Positions 51,301 to 63,300 of a stretch of DNA of 64,000 nt are shown here, one piece after another. This stretch comes from Mytilisepta virgata. Its lineage: Eukaryota > Mollusca > Bivalvia > Mytilida > Mytilidae. The stretch spans positions 25,327,139 through 25,391,138 of the forward strand of contig CM051512.1 of assembly GCA_028015205.1 (NCBI GenBank), in the 5' to 3' direction. The position numbers were made by a program, and so were the translations under genes. Each line of letters starts with the position of its first letter. Position 1 is the stretch's first letter. The notes beneath the pieces are model-generated. The model was not told the DNA's origin. It did not search any database and worked only from the letters and a program-made list of their open reading frames with translations.

Positions 51301-54300
51301 CTAGCAGGAACCACTAAATCAACGAGAGGCGTTTTCGATGCCATTGATACGTGTGTGTTGTTTGACGGTCTTCAAACAACTGACGAAATTAAACAAAACC
51401 TCTGATTATATTTTCGTTAAAAGCTTTTCATTGGTGTCATAGAGACGAAGATTACCCCACACAGTTCGCTGTTCGTTGTTGCTATTGCTGCCGAGGAGGT
51501 GAAGGTGGGATTCTCACTGTTTCGTTATAAGTCACCTCTTAGTCTCGTTGATGTTACGATGGATACAAAAGATGGCTGCGTTCATGTAACGCGGACCTGA
51601 AAGAGAACACCCTTATGAAACAGAAATTTTAGAGTCTTTCCGGACGGGAACGAATGTTCTCGGTCTCGTTGATGCTACGACGGACATCAAAGATGGCTGC
51701 CACCAAGTAACGCGGACCTGAAAGGGAACACCCTAATGAAACGAAAATTTCAGAGTCTTTCCGCACGGGAACGAACGTTTACGGATTTCAGTCCTAACCA
51801 TAACCCTAACTCCAGACCTAACCCTAACCCTAACTCTAACCCTAACCTTAGTCCTGCTTCTAACCCTTATCGTAGGTCTGTCTCGTACTCCTATTCTAAC
51901 CGGTCCATACCCCACGCCGGTGGTTCACTGGTGCAAGCGTGACAAACACGAGGCAAACAGTCACGCTTGCTTAGGTGATCCAACGACGTGAGGTATGGAC
52001 CGGTTAGAGTAGGAGTACGAGACAGACCTACGATAAGGGTTAGAAGCAGGACTAAGGTTAGGGTTAGAGTTAGGGTTAGGGTTAGGTCTGGAGTTAGGGT
52101 TATGGTTAGGACTGAAATCCGTAAACGTTCGTTCCCGTCCGGAAAGACTCTGAAATTTTCGTTTCATTAGGGTGTTCCCTTTCAGGTCCGCGTTACTTGG
52201 TGGCAGCCATCTTTGATGTCCGTCGTAGCATCAACGAGACCGAGAACATTCGTTCCCGTCCGGAAAGACTCTAAAATTTCTGTTTCATAAGGGTGTTCTC
52301 TTTCAGGTCCGCGTTACATGAACGCAGCCATCTTTTGTATCCATCGTAACATCAACGAGACTAAGAGGTGACTTATAACGAAACAGTGAGAATCCCACCT
52401 TCACCTCCTCGGCAGCAATAGCAACAACGAACAGCGAACTGTGTGGGGTAATCTTCGTCTCTATGACACCAATGAAAAGCTTTTAACGAAAATATAATCA
52501 GAGGTTTTGTTTAATTTCGTCAGTTGTTTGAAGACCGTCAAACAACACACACGTATCAATGGCATCGAAAACGCCTCTCGTTGATTTAGTGGTTCCTGCT
52601 AGATATTTAATACCTGTGGATCTTTCTAACACCAAAGCAAAACCACAAAGGAAAAGGAAATTACTTCTAACCAAAGTGAAGAGAACCAAACGGCTGGATA
52701 ACACAAGTGGAGGACCCAACAAAGTGGATCCAAACAAGAAATGTAAAAAGTGTCAAACGAACAAGAGCTTTGCGGACTTCTACAAAAACATGAATATCTG
52801 CAAGGGATGTAGAAGGATTGACAACGAGTGGAAAAGACTTAAAAGAGACCTCATCAGAAAAGTGAAATCTGAACTGCAACAATGTCGAAACGAATACTTT
52901 GCCAAACGCTTGTGTATGAATCAACAAGCCGCTGAGGAACCTGTATCTAATATAAGCACTTGCAGGACGACCGGAACTCATTCTGCTATCGACTACCAGG
53001 AAATAAAGACGTCTTAAATGTATACCTGTGGATACCAATCCAAGCAAAACTTTAACCTAGTGCGACACAAAAAGAATGCACATGGTATTGAAGAGGATTC
53101 AACAGACTATAGTGATTCAGCTTCAGACACCACCACAGAAGCCGATAACGATGAATCGGAACAAAGTAGTGACCATGGATCCAACGAAGACTCCGAAGAG
53201 CAAGTCGTTTTGAACATAACATTTCAAGTACATCAATCGGAATACTCACAGACAGTAAACGAAGTAGTGGAAGCCGGAATGGAAGAAGACAAGGCACGCT
53301 TGGCAGCATATAGAGACATGTTTGACTCATACAGAGACGAAATACGAAAGCATTACCTCGGACTGGTGTCCTGGCATCAAGACATAAATAAAGACCCCGT
53401 ACATAGAGAGATCAAGAAAAACGGCTAAACGCTGGAGAGAATAGGAAGACTACGAATCAAAAGAATCATGGGATTAGGCCGTAGAAAAACGAAAATATCT
53501 GCTTAACCGTGTATTGAACGACTACGACCCACCTCCAGCTGAAGACAGCAATGACTCTATGTGACGGAGGAATTGGAACATATTACAAAGAAAAACAGAA
53601 AAAAATATAACAAAAAAAGGGAAGGAGTGTAATGCAGCCTATATATGTTTATACATATATATAGCCAGTCACAAGCCTGGACAAATGCAGAGTGCCCTTA
53701 AAAAATTGAGCAGGATTAATGCAGCCTATCTTATGATAGCCAGTCACAAGCCTGGATAAATGCAGAGTGGACTTTTAAATAACCCGGATCTAAGGGTGCT
53801 CTCGCACAGATCCAATCTTTGACTAAGGACAATCGACCACCACTAGCAACAGCGGCGAAAACAGCGACAAGTTGCCCCAAAACTGAAATGAGGTAAGGTC
53901 ATCATTAGCAGAGCAAGAGAAAAACAGCGATGAGCAGCAAAAAGCAAGAGAATGGGTGCAGCCATCTTTGATGTCCATCTAACATCATCGAGACAGAGAA
54001 CATTCGTCTCCGTCCTGGAATGGAAGTATCTTAGTTGTCCGGTCTCTGCGTTTCTCAGTATAAATCCAAACGACACGTTGATCTTGAAGGTCGTATTTTG
54101 TAGGTTGAATGTGTGGCGAACCATATCAGGAAAGGTGGCGGATGTAATCTCGTTCATCCTGAACACGATTGTCGGTATTTTCCTCTGTCCGGGTGGACTG
54201 CCAGTGCCTCAGATACAAAACCCCGGTATCGGGATCTTCTGGCAACACTATATATACATGTATATATGTAGACAGTTACAAGTTTGTCAATGCAGAGTAG

Positions 54301-57300
54301 TCTCATGTCATAAATGTATAAAAGGAAGTGAAGATAGTCAGAGAAGTCATTCGTACGATGGACCCCCTACGAGTATACGAGAGAATCGTTTTTGCCATGT
54401 TCGAAGACGGTGTGGTGAACCAAGGAAGACTGGTCGTATTGTCGGTGTTTACTCGTACCTATTGTGAACAGTTTCCGGATTGGGCGCCGCATATTTGGAC
54501 AATGTATCATCGTGTTGATCTATCGAAACGGTTGGAATTGACCAATGAAAATGCCAGATTTTCGACCAATCGGAACGGGAGAAGTTAACCAATCACGATG
54601 TCGGAAAGATAGCCAATCATGTTTCAAGTTTCATAATATAAGAACCAATCCAGTTCATCTCCGATATATATATAAATAGACCAGCAAGAAGAGGAATCAG
54701 TCAGCCGATATGTCTCGTAAAGAAAAGAAAACCAAAGACCAGACCGAGAGCGATATCGTCCAAGACGCCATGACAGCTTCCGATATTCCTTTGAAAGTAC
54801 TACTTGATGGAGGAACGTATGCAGAGCTGACAGAATGGAATGGCAGTAAAAGAGTAGATCTCAGATTTTGGGAAAGTGAAACGGTGCCCACCAAGACCGG
54901 AGTGAGCTTATCTTTGATACAATGGAAAGCTTTATGCGAGACTACTGATGTTCTGGATGATTTGATCGGTAGAGTACAGGATAAAGAACTAGTCGACTGG
55001 AGATATCACATTGGGGACAATGTATTCGTCACCGTCAAATCCCCATACCCCACTATTTGGATAAGAAAGCACTTTATACCCCGGGGAGACTGGACCTATC
55101 GTCCAACAAAGAGAGGAATCGGCTTGGACGCCTTCGAATGGAAAGAACTGAAGAAGATCATACCTTTGTTTGAAGAGAAAGAACCAGAACTTAAAACATT
55201 GACTGATTTCGATTTTGTAAAATAAAATATGAAACTGTTTCATTTGTGCTTGTCGTCGATAAAGATCCCAGTTTACAATCACATCGATCAGTCTTGATCT
55301 ACCAATCAAACCGACAACATGAGTACCGAGTGGCCTTCCGATCATCAGCAGTAAACTACATTCCTTCAGCAGTAGCAGCAGCAGCGATTAAAAGTGACAA
55401 ATAGCACCAAAAACTGAAATGAGCACGCGAGTAAGATCATGAGTAGCGATGAACAGCAAAGAGCAAGAGAAGAGCAGCGATAAGCAAGAGAAGAGCAGTG
55501 ATGAGCAAGAGAAGAGCAGCGATGACGAACAGCAACAAGCAGCAGGAGCGAAATGAGCACGCGAGTAAGGCCCTGAGTAGGGATGAGCAGCAAAGAACAA
55601 GAAAGGATCAGCGATGAGCAAGAGAAAAAACAGCGATGAGCAAGAGAAGAGCAGCGATAACGAACAGCAAAAAGCAGCAGGAGCAGTAGTGGCAGCGAAA
55701 ACAGAGACAAGTAGCCCCAAAAAACGAAATAAGCACGCGAGTAAGGTAAGGAGTAGCGATGAACAACAAAGGACAAGAGAAAAACAGTGATGAGCAACAA
55801 AGAGCGAGAGAAAAACAGCCATAAGCAGTAAAGAGCAAGAGAAAAACAGCGATGAGCAGTAAAGAACGAGAGAAAAACAGCGATGACCAGTAAAGAACAA
55901 GAGAAAAACATTGATGAGCAGTAAAGAACAAGAGAAAAACAGTGATGAGCAACAAAGAACAAGAGAAAAACAGCGATGAGAAGCATAGAGCAAGAGAAAA
56001 ACAGCGATGAGCAGTAAAGAGCAAGAGACAAACAGCGATGAGCTACAAAAACCAAGAGAAAAACAGCGATAAGCAGTAAAGAACAAGAGAAAAACAGTGA
56101 TGAGCAGTAAAGAGCAAGAGAAAAACAGTGATGAGCAACAAAGAACAAGAGAAAAAACAGCGACGAGCAGTAAACAGCACGAGAAAAACAGTGACGAGCA
56201 ACAAAAACCAAGAGAAAAACAGCGATGAGCAACAAAGAGCGAGAGAAAAACAGCGATAAGCAGTAAAGAGCAAGAGACAAACAGCGATGAGCTACAAAAA
56301 CCAAGAGAAAAACAGCGATAAGCAGTAAAGAACAAGAGAAAAACAGTGATGAGCAGTAAAGAGCAAGAGAAAAACAGTGATGAGCAACAAAGAACAAGAG
56401 AAAAAATAGCGACGAGTAGTAAACAGCACGAGAAAAATAGCGACGAGCTACAAAAACCAAGAGAAAAACAGCGATTAGCAGCAAAGAGCACGAGAAAAAC
56501 AGCGATGAGCAGCAAAGAGCACGTGGAAAACAGCGATGAGCTACAAAAACCAAGAGAAAAACAGCGATGAGCAGTAAAGAGCAAGAGAAAAACAGTGATG
56601 AGCAACAAAGAACAAGAGAAAAAACAGCGACGAGCAGTAAAGAGCAAGAGAAAAACAGTGATGAGCAACAAAGAACAAGAGAAAAACCAGCGACGAGCAG
56701 CAAAGAGCACGAGAAAAACAGCGATGAGCTACAAAAACCAAGAGAAAAACAGCGATAAGCAGTAACGAGCAAGAGAAAAACAGCGATGAGACGTAAAGAA
56801 CAAGAGAAAAACAGTGATGAGCAGTAAAGAGCAAGAGAAAAACAGTGATGAGCAACAAAGAATAAGAGAAAAACAGCGATGAGCAGCAAAGAGTACGAGA
56901 AAAACAGTGATGATCAACAAAGAGCGAGAGAAAAACAGCCATAAGCAGTAAAGAGCAAGAGAAAAACAGCGATGAGCAGTAAAGAACGAGAGAAAAACAG
57001 CGACGAGCAGTAAAGAACAAGAGAAAAACAGTGATGAGCAGTAAAGAACAAGAGAAAAACAGCGATGAGCAGCAAAGAACAAGAAAAAAAACAGCGATGA
57101 GCAGCAAAGAGTACGAGAAAAACAGTGATGATCAACAAAGAGCGAGAGAAAAACAGCCATAAGCAGTAACGAGCAAGAGAAAAACAGCGATGAGCAGTAA
57201 AGAACGAGAGAAAAACAGCGACGAGCAGTAAAGAACAAGAGAAAAACAGTGATGAGCAACAAAGAACAAGAGAAAAACAGCGATGAGCAGCAAAGAACAA

Positions 57301-60300
57301 GAGAAAAACAGCGACGAGCAGCAAAGAGCACGAGAAAAACAGCGACGAGCTACAAAAACCAAGAGAAAAACAGCGATAAGCAGTAACGAGCAAGAGAAAA
57401 ACAGCGATGAGACGTAAAGAACAAGAGAAAAACAGTGATGAGCAGTAAAGAGCAAGAGAAAAACAGTGATGAGCAACAAAGAGCAAGAGAAAAACAGCGA
57501 TGAGCAGCAAAGAGTACGAGAAAAACAGTGATGATCAACAAAGAGCGAGAGAAAAACAGCCATAAGCAGTAAAGAGCAAGAGAAAAACAGCGATGAGCAG
57601 TAAAGAACGAGAGAAAAACAGCGACGAGCAGTAAAGAACAAGAGAAAAACAGTGATGAGCAGTAAAGAACAAGAGAAAAACAGCGATGAGCAGCAAAGAA
57701 CAAGAAAAAAACAGCGATGAGCAGCAAAGAGTACGAGAAAAACAGTGATGAGCAACAAAGAACAAGAGAAAAACAGCGACGAGCAGCAAAGAGCACGAGA
57801 AAAACAGCGACGAGCTACAAAAACCAAGAGAAAAACAGCGACGAGCTCCAAAAACCAAGAGAAAAACAGCGATAAGTAGTAACGAGCAAGAGAAAAACAG
57901 TGATGAGCCGTAAAGAACAAGAGAAAAACAGTGATGAACAGTAAAGAGCAAGAGAAAAACAGTGATGAGCAACAAAGAACAAGAGAAAAACAGCGATGAG
58001 CAGCAAAGAGCACGAGAAAAACAGCGATGAACAAGATAAGAGCAGCAATGACGAACACCAACAAGCAGCAGGAGCGGAAGCAGCAGCGAAAACAACGACA
58101 AGTAACCCCTAGAATCTTAAATCAGCAGGTGAATATAGTCATTATTAGCGATGAGCAGCATGGAGCAGCGAAGAGCAAGCGAAGAGAAGCGAAGCATAGA
58201 GCAATGAAATAGACCGCCGTTGCTAAGGACACCCCTCCATTGAGCGGTGACAAGCATCAACTTGAGGTAAGGGGACATAATCCAATCCTAGTCCTCACAG
58301 AAAACATCACTCACAGATGAAAAGAGCGGGATAAGGGGAGATAATTCAATCAAAGATCCAGAGACGACCGAGAAGAGCGGGAAAAGGGAGATAATTCAAT
58401 CTGGCTCAATCCCTTATGAATTTGAAGTGGTACTAGTGTTAGGGTAAACGATTGTCTTTAGGGTGCTTTCAGGTCTGAGTACAGTGCAGAGCAGCGTTGA
58501 GCAGCAAAGAGCAAGAGAAGAGCAGCGATGACCAAGAGAAGAGTAGCGATGAGCAGCAAGGGGTATCCGGATGGAGCAAGAGAAGAGAAGTGAATGCAAT
58601 GAAATGGACCGCCGTTGCTAAGGCGGTTGCTAAGGATACCCCTCCATTGGTGACAAGCATCACTTGGAGGTAAGGGGACATAATCCAATCCTAGTCCTCA
58701 CAGAAAATACTGAAAAGAGCGGGATAAGGGGAGATAATCCAAACGTATACTCTCGGACTTCGACATATCAGTGAGAGTATCAGACCGATGAAAGATCCAG
58801 AGACGACCGAGAAGTGCGGGAAAAGGGGAGATAATTCAATCTGGTCAAGCATGGCACATCCGGGTCCGTGACTTGCGTCACTTCCGTCAATGGAGAAAAC
58901 CCATCACTTCCGGTTGCACCAACCACTTCCGGTTCCGCCCGAACATGCGCAGACCACACATCCGGGTCCTACCACGTGACTTTCGTCACTTCCGTCAACA
59001 AATGGCGGAAAAAACACCCTACTTCCGGTTGCGCAAACCACTTCCGGGTACTTCCGGTTCCTGAACATGCGCAGAACACACATCCGGGTCCTAGCACGTG
59101 ACTTGCGTCACTTCCGGCAACAAAGGGCGGGAAAACTACCCACTTCCGGTTGCGCATGCGCGCAAAAATCACTTCCGGTTCCGGTCACCTGACTTCCGGT
59201 TCCGGTCACGTCACTTCCGGTGACGTCATTTCCGGTTGACGTCACTTCCGGTAGCACCACCTCAGCACGACCTCAAATCCGACCTGAACTGTCCCCACAT
59301 ACTACTAACTTCATTATTGGATTCCTCGTATGGTAAGGAAAATCCAGATTGTAGCCTATGTAATCGTATGAATCGCAAATCAGTGGGTTCAATGTGGTGT
59401 AGAGAATGTTTTGAAGCTTTATGTCAGAAGTGCAACGAAGTTCATGGGTCAATTAAATCTTCAGCTGACCATAAAATCGAAAGCCTCGAGCAAGAAGATA
59501 GAGCAAAGTCCGGCATTGATATCAATGCAATATCAGAGTTTTGCGAACTTCACAGAAACAAGATTCTCGAGGCGTTTTGTTTTGACCACCAGAAATTATG
59601 TTGCGTTTTATGTCTAACAACTAATCATCGACTGTGTAAGGAAGTAAAAGCAATTGAAGAAATGACAGAGGAAAGTATATCTTCAATTGACACGACAGTT
59701 TCTGACATTCAGTACGTTGTAGATAAATTGATTCAACAAAAGAAGATAGAAAAAGAAGTTTTTGAATCTTCTGTGAAGGATTCTGAGAAAAAGGTTATCA
59801 AATATGTAGATGATGTAAAGAAAATCCTGGACAATTTACTTCCTTTGATTTTGAAAGAACTACATTTACTTGGGGAAACGGAAGGCACAAAACTTGACGA
59901 CAGCATAATCATCTTAAAGAAAAACCAAGACATACTTAAGCATATTTCAAACTCGTTTTTAGTGTTAAAAAAACACGGCTCGGTCTTACAACAGCTTATT
60001 TTTGCTAAAAACAGTAAGAGACAAATTTTAGAAAACATCATTCCTGTCATAACTAAGTGTTATTCTGATACAAATGTGATGATTCAATTGAATATAGACG
60101 GAAGTGTTAATGCTGTCTCCAAGTTAGCACAAATCGGTCATCTAGACATAATTAAATCTCAGAAAAAAGAAACAGATGAGAACTGGTTCCAACAGTTAAC
60201 ATCAATTCAAAAAGCCTTGGGTGTACACCATCCAATAAGCATAAAGTTGAGAAAAGTCATTGGTAAACTAAATACAAATATCAGCTGTGGTGTTTGTGTA

Positions 60301-63300
60301 TCGGATGATGTGATTATATGTGGAAGTTCGAACTCGGGAAACATTATGGCGATCAGTTTAACGTCATGTGTGATAATTGCAACACATAACTGGCATTACG
60401 CGAAGAGAATTGGGGTTGAAAACAGCACAAAAAGCCTATTTTTGACTTTCAACAATGGGCATTTTGAAAAAATCCAGTTTAATAGCTTAATGAAAAAGAT
60501 AAATCAAATATATAAATGTACTTTTGCAGAAGTTGGTGCACTGACAGTTTCTGGAAATACCGTATACATCATTGTCAACAACGAACTGTACAAATTCAAA
60601 TCCGATGAGGAAAGTAAGTCTACAAAAACAATGACTTTCTGCTTCAAAACGAACACTAATTGTACAAACAATGTATTACACGGGCTGGCTGTTGATCCGA
60701 AAACGAATTATGTGATATATACATCCAAGGATAAAACCATAGTGGCATCAGATCCCACAGGAAAGCAAGTTTTTACCTTTAAAGATGCATCAAAGATACC
60801 TGCACCAGTAAGCTTAAAGGTTCTTTCTTCTGGCTCAATATTAGTTGGGGATGAGAATGGCTCTGTTCATGCAATTAGTTCTAATGGGCACTACTATGAA
60901 CAAGTGTTGGGGAAGTGCAAGAATATAGTAAAACTTTCCGATATTTGGTTAGATGAAGCGGACAAAACTCTTTTTATAGGTGGAGATTACTTTATTGAAA
61001 TATATGATATTTTATCACCGATTTCAAACCTAAAGTTTTAAGTTCCTATATGCATGTAAACTGTATGTAAAAATTTGTGTGAGAATCAAGAACAAACGAC
61101 ATTTTTGCATTTTATTACAATATGGATTTAAATTTTTCAGTGCTCATGTAAATATTGGTGGCTCACTTTAGAATGTCTAGATACATGTAGATATAAATAA
61201 ATATGTTTTCTCGACGGACTATATTGGCGTATCCTCTTCAAATATAAAAATAATTTCTCATAAGATGAAGCACAGTTCAAAACATAGAAATGCCTTTGTA
61301 TTATTCCCTAAATTGAATTGAATGTCGTACGATGTTGAAACTGTACACTAAAGGTGAATGTAATGCATATTAATGAGATTTAGTCTAATTCATAACTATA
61401 ACTGGTATCTGACCTTCGATTTGGGGACATATTAAGGTATCCGGACCATAAATGACCACGTGATTATTCAAAAGTTCCCGTATGTTCCATACAACCCAAT
61501 TGAAATGACCTCGGTAATTATCGGCAAACTTCGGAAATGTCAATATAACTAACTTATTTTTACAGACTCTGCATATAAGCAACAAAGTGTGTTTCAACTT
61601 GAGAAAAATATATTTACAAAATCCCTCCTTTAAATTCTTTGGTTCAGGCATTCACGGTCAAAAAGAGATACAATTTTCGATCATGATCTATTATGGTCCG
61701 GATACCTTAATAGTAATAAGAAAAAACGTAGTAAAAACCAGTATGTTCCCACAAGCTTCATTGGGGAACATAGCTATCTTTGGTAACTTGGTTAAGGAAG
61801 ATATTTATTATTGAATGCTAGCTGTCACCTTGTAGGTAACCATATTGTTTTTGGATTTTAAAGTGTTTTATACACCAGTGTCAGGATAGATAAGGGGAGG
61901 TTTTGGCACCCATAAAACCGGTTTAACCCCAGCATTGTTCAGTACCTGTAACAAGAAAAACTATCCTGACTCTCAGTTGTTTCGGTGTCAGCGTTTTGTG
62001 CTCTTTTATATTTTTTTGTCCGAGGTTCTGTCTGTTAATAGATTGATATGCTATTATAGACTTTCCTGCCATCCGTTTTGTATACAATTTCAAAACACAA
62101 CCTGTGCTTCTAACTAGGCAGAAAAACTGTGTAAAAGTGACAGAAGAGCAGAAATGAAAGATTTTGTCATTGTAACACTTTTCTAGAGCAAATTGATCAG
62201 AGAAACTTTCTATAAGTCAAATGATAGTTTCTGACGGATCTATTCCAGTTTAAAACAGCTCTGGTTGATAAGATAGTCTAAAGATAACTATATATATTTA
62301 TCGCTAGAAAGTTTTAATTGCATATACAGTATACTTCATTTAAACAGAAGTACGATATTTCGTTTCGTGAGACTTGGCCGGTCTGTTTTTACCTAGCTAA
62401 GACCAGATCTTAAGTTAGTCTGTTCTCTTTTAGAACGTCTCTTTTAGAACGTCTCTTTGACAACGAATTCTCCTCTGATTTAGAAAAGATTGCTTGAAAT
62501 CATGGCGAATGAAATATACGAAGCTACTTCGAGATTTCTCTTACGTGTAATGACCTGGGGCGGTCAGACGTCAGAGCGGATTTCTGCCAAGAAAACCATT
62601 ATATTTTTCACTTCTGTAACCATCTAAATAATTATATCTAAAAGTAGTTTTCGTCAACTTGAGACTGTCGTTTTGACTGCGCAAAATACAAGTACACGCC
62701 AAAAATTACTATGAACAAAATCATCAAATTTCATAGTTTTATATATGGAGTATGCTCTGACGTCCTACGGTCCGGTCCAATTCTAAAACAGCCCGTTTGA
62801 CGTCAGAGGAATCTCGGTCTAATACGAAGCAAATCCATTTCAAAATCTGTACTATCTCAACTAATATGACAAGTTAGATCTGTTCACAACTGTATTTCTG
62901 TTTAAAGTTTGAGTCAAGGGAAACAGATATACAGGAGTCAAGCAGTAATTTTCTTTTTCGTAATTCAGTCAAATAATGGTATGGATATCTGAAAGGCATT
63001 TTAAGAATGAAAACTAGTAGTTTTAATATCATACCTTTTAGTTCTTTGTCTTTTATATGGTTGCTTATCTCATACATCGAAGAAAGTGCCTTATTCATTG
63101 TTTTTGCATAGACGTACATTGACACAGGATTGGGTGGTATGGGATGTGTACCGTTTAACTCATCTTCAAGCACCGACTTGACCTCTGTCGAAATTCTGGA
63201 ATAAAGTATTATTTTACAACTGATTCTGTTTTAACGATTAATCAAGACTGGTTCATAAGCAACAAAACGGATGACAGAAAGACAAATAATGACGTACCGA

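Larger units (their letters stand above)
44455..59305. mobile_element. Giant palindromic foldback-like element, 14,851 bp
   Basis: The two arms of about 7.4 kb are inverted copies around an axis at 51951/51952; inner positions sum to 103903. The arms are identical apart from scattered substitutions, an exact 155-bp (five-unit) minisatellite difference, a 1-bp indel and an 11-bp difference at the outer end. The termini are inverted (GTAGTATGTGGGGACAG) and an 8-bp duplication flanks the whole. Each arm holds the same four or five ORFs, a 31-bp minisatellite, an ETS/CRE promoter-like array and TTAGGG-like repeats near the axis. No transposase, integrase, polymerase, helicase or capsid gene was recognised. 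Foldback elements (Drosophila FB, sea urchin TU) share long minisatellite-bearing inverted repeats and 8-9 bp duplications, but I know none of this size with these genes. Confidence 0.93.

Noticed and set aside
51736..52170. Arg/Val-rich and Pro/Asn-rich ORFs near the axis
   Set aside because: They are TTAGGG-like repeats read in frame and overlap on both strands.
53843..54166. 107-codon minus-strand ORF in the right arm
   Set aside because: It runs partly into a stray minisatellite unit and shows no motif; both strands are open here by chance.
55366..56889. 507-codon ORF on the minus strand of the right arm
   Set aside because: Mirror of the same minisatellite artefact.
44455..59305. Palindrome as an assembly artefact
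   Set aside because: Flanks are different unique halves of one gene, an exact 8-bp duplication is present, and the arms carry independent differences.
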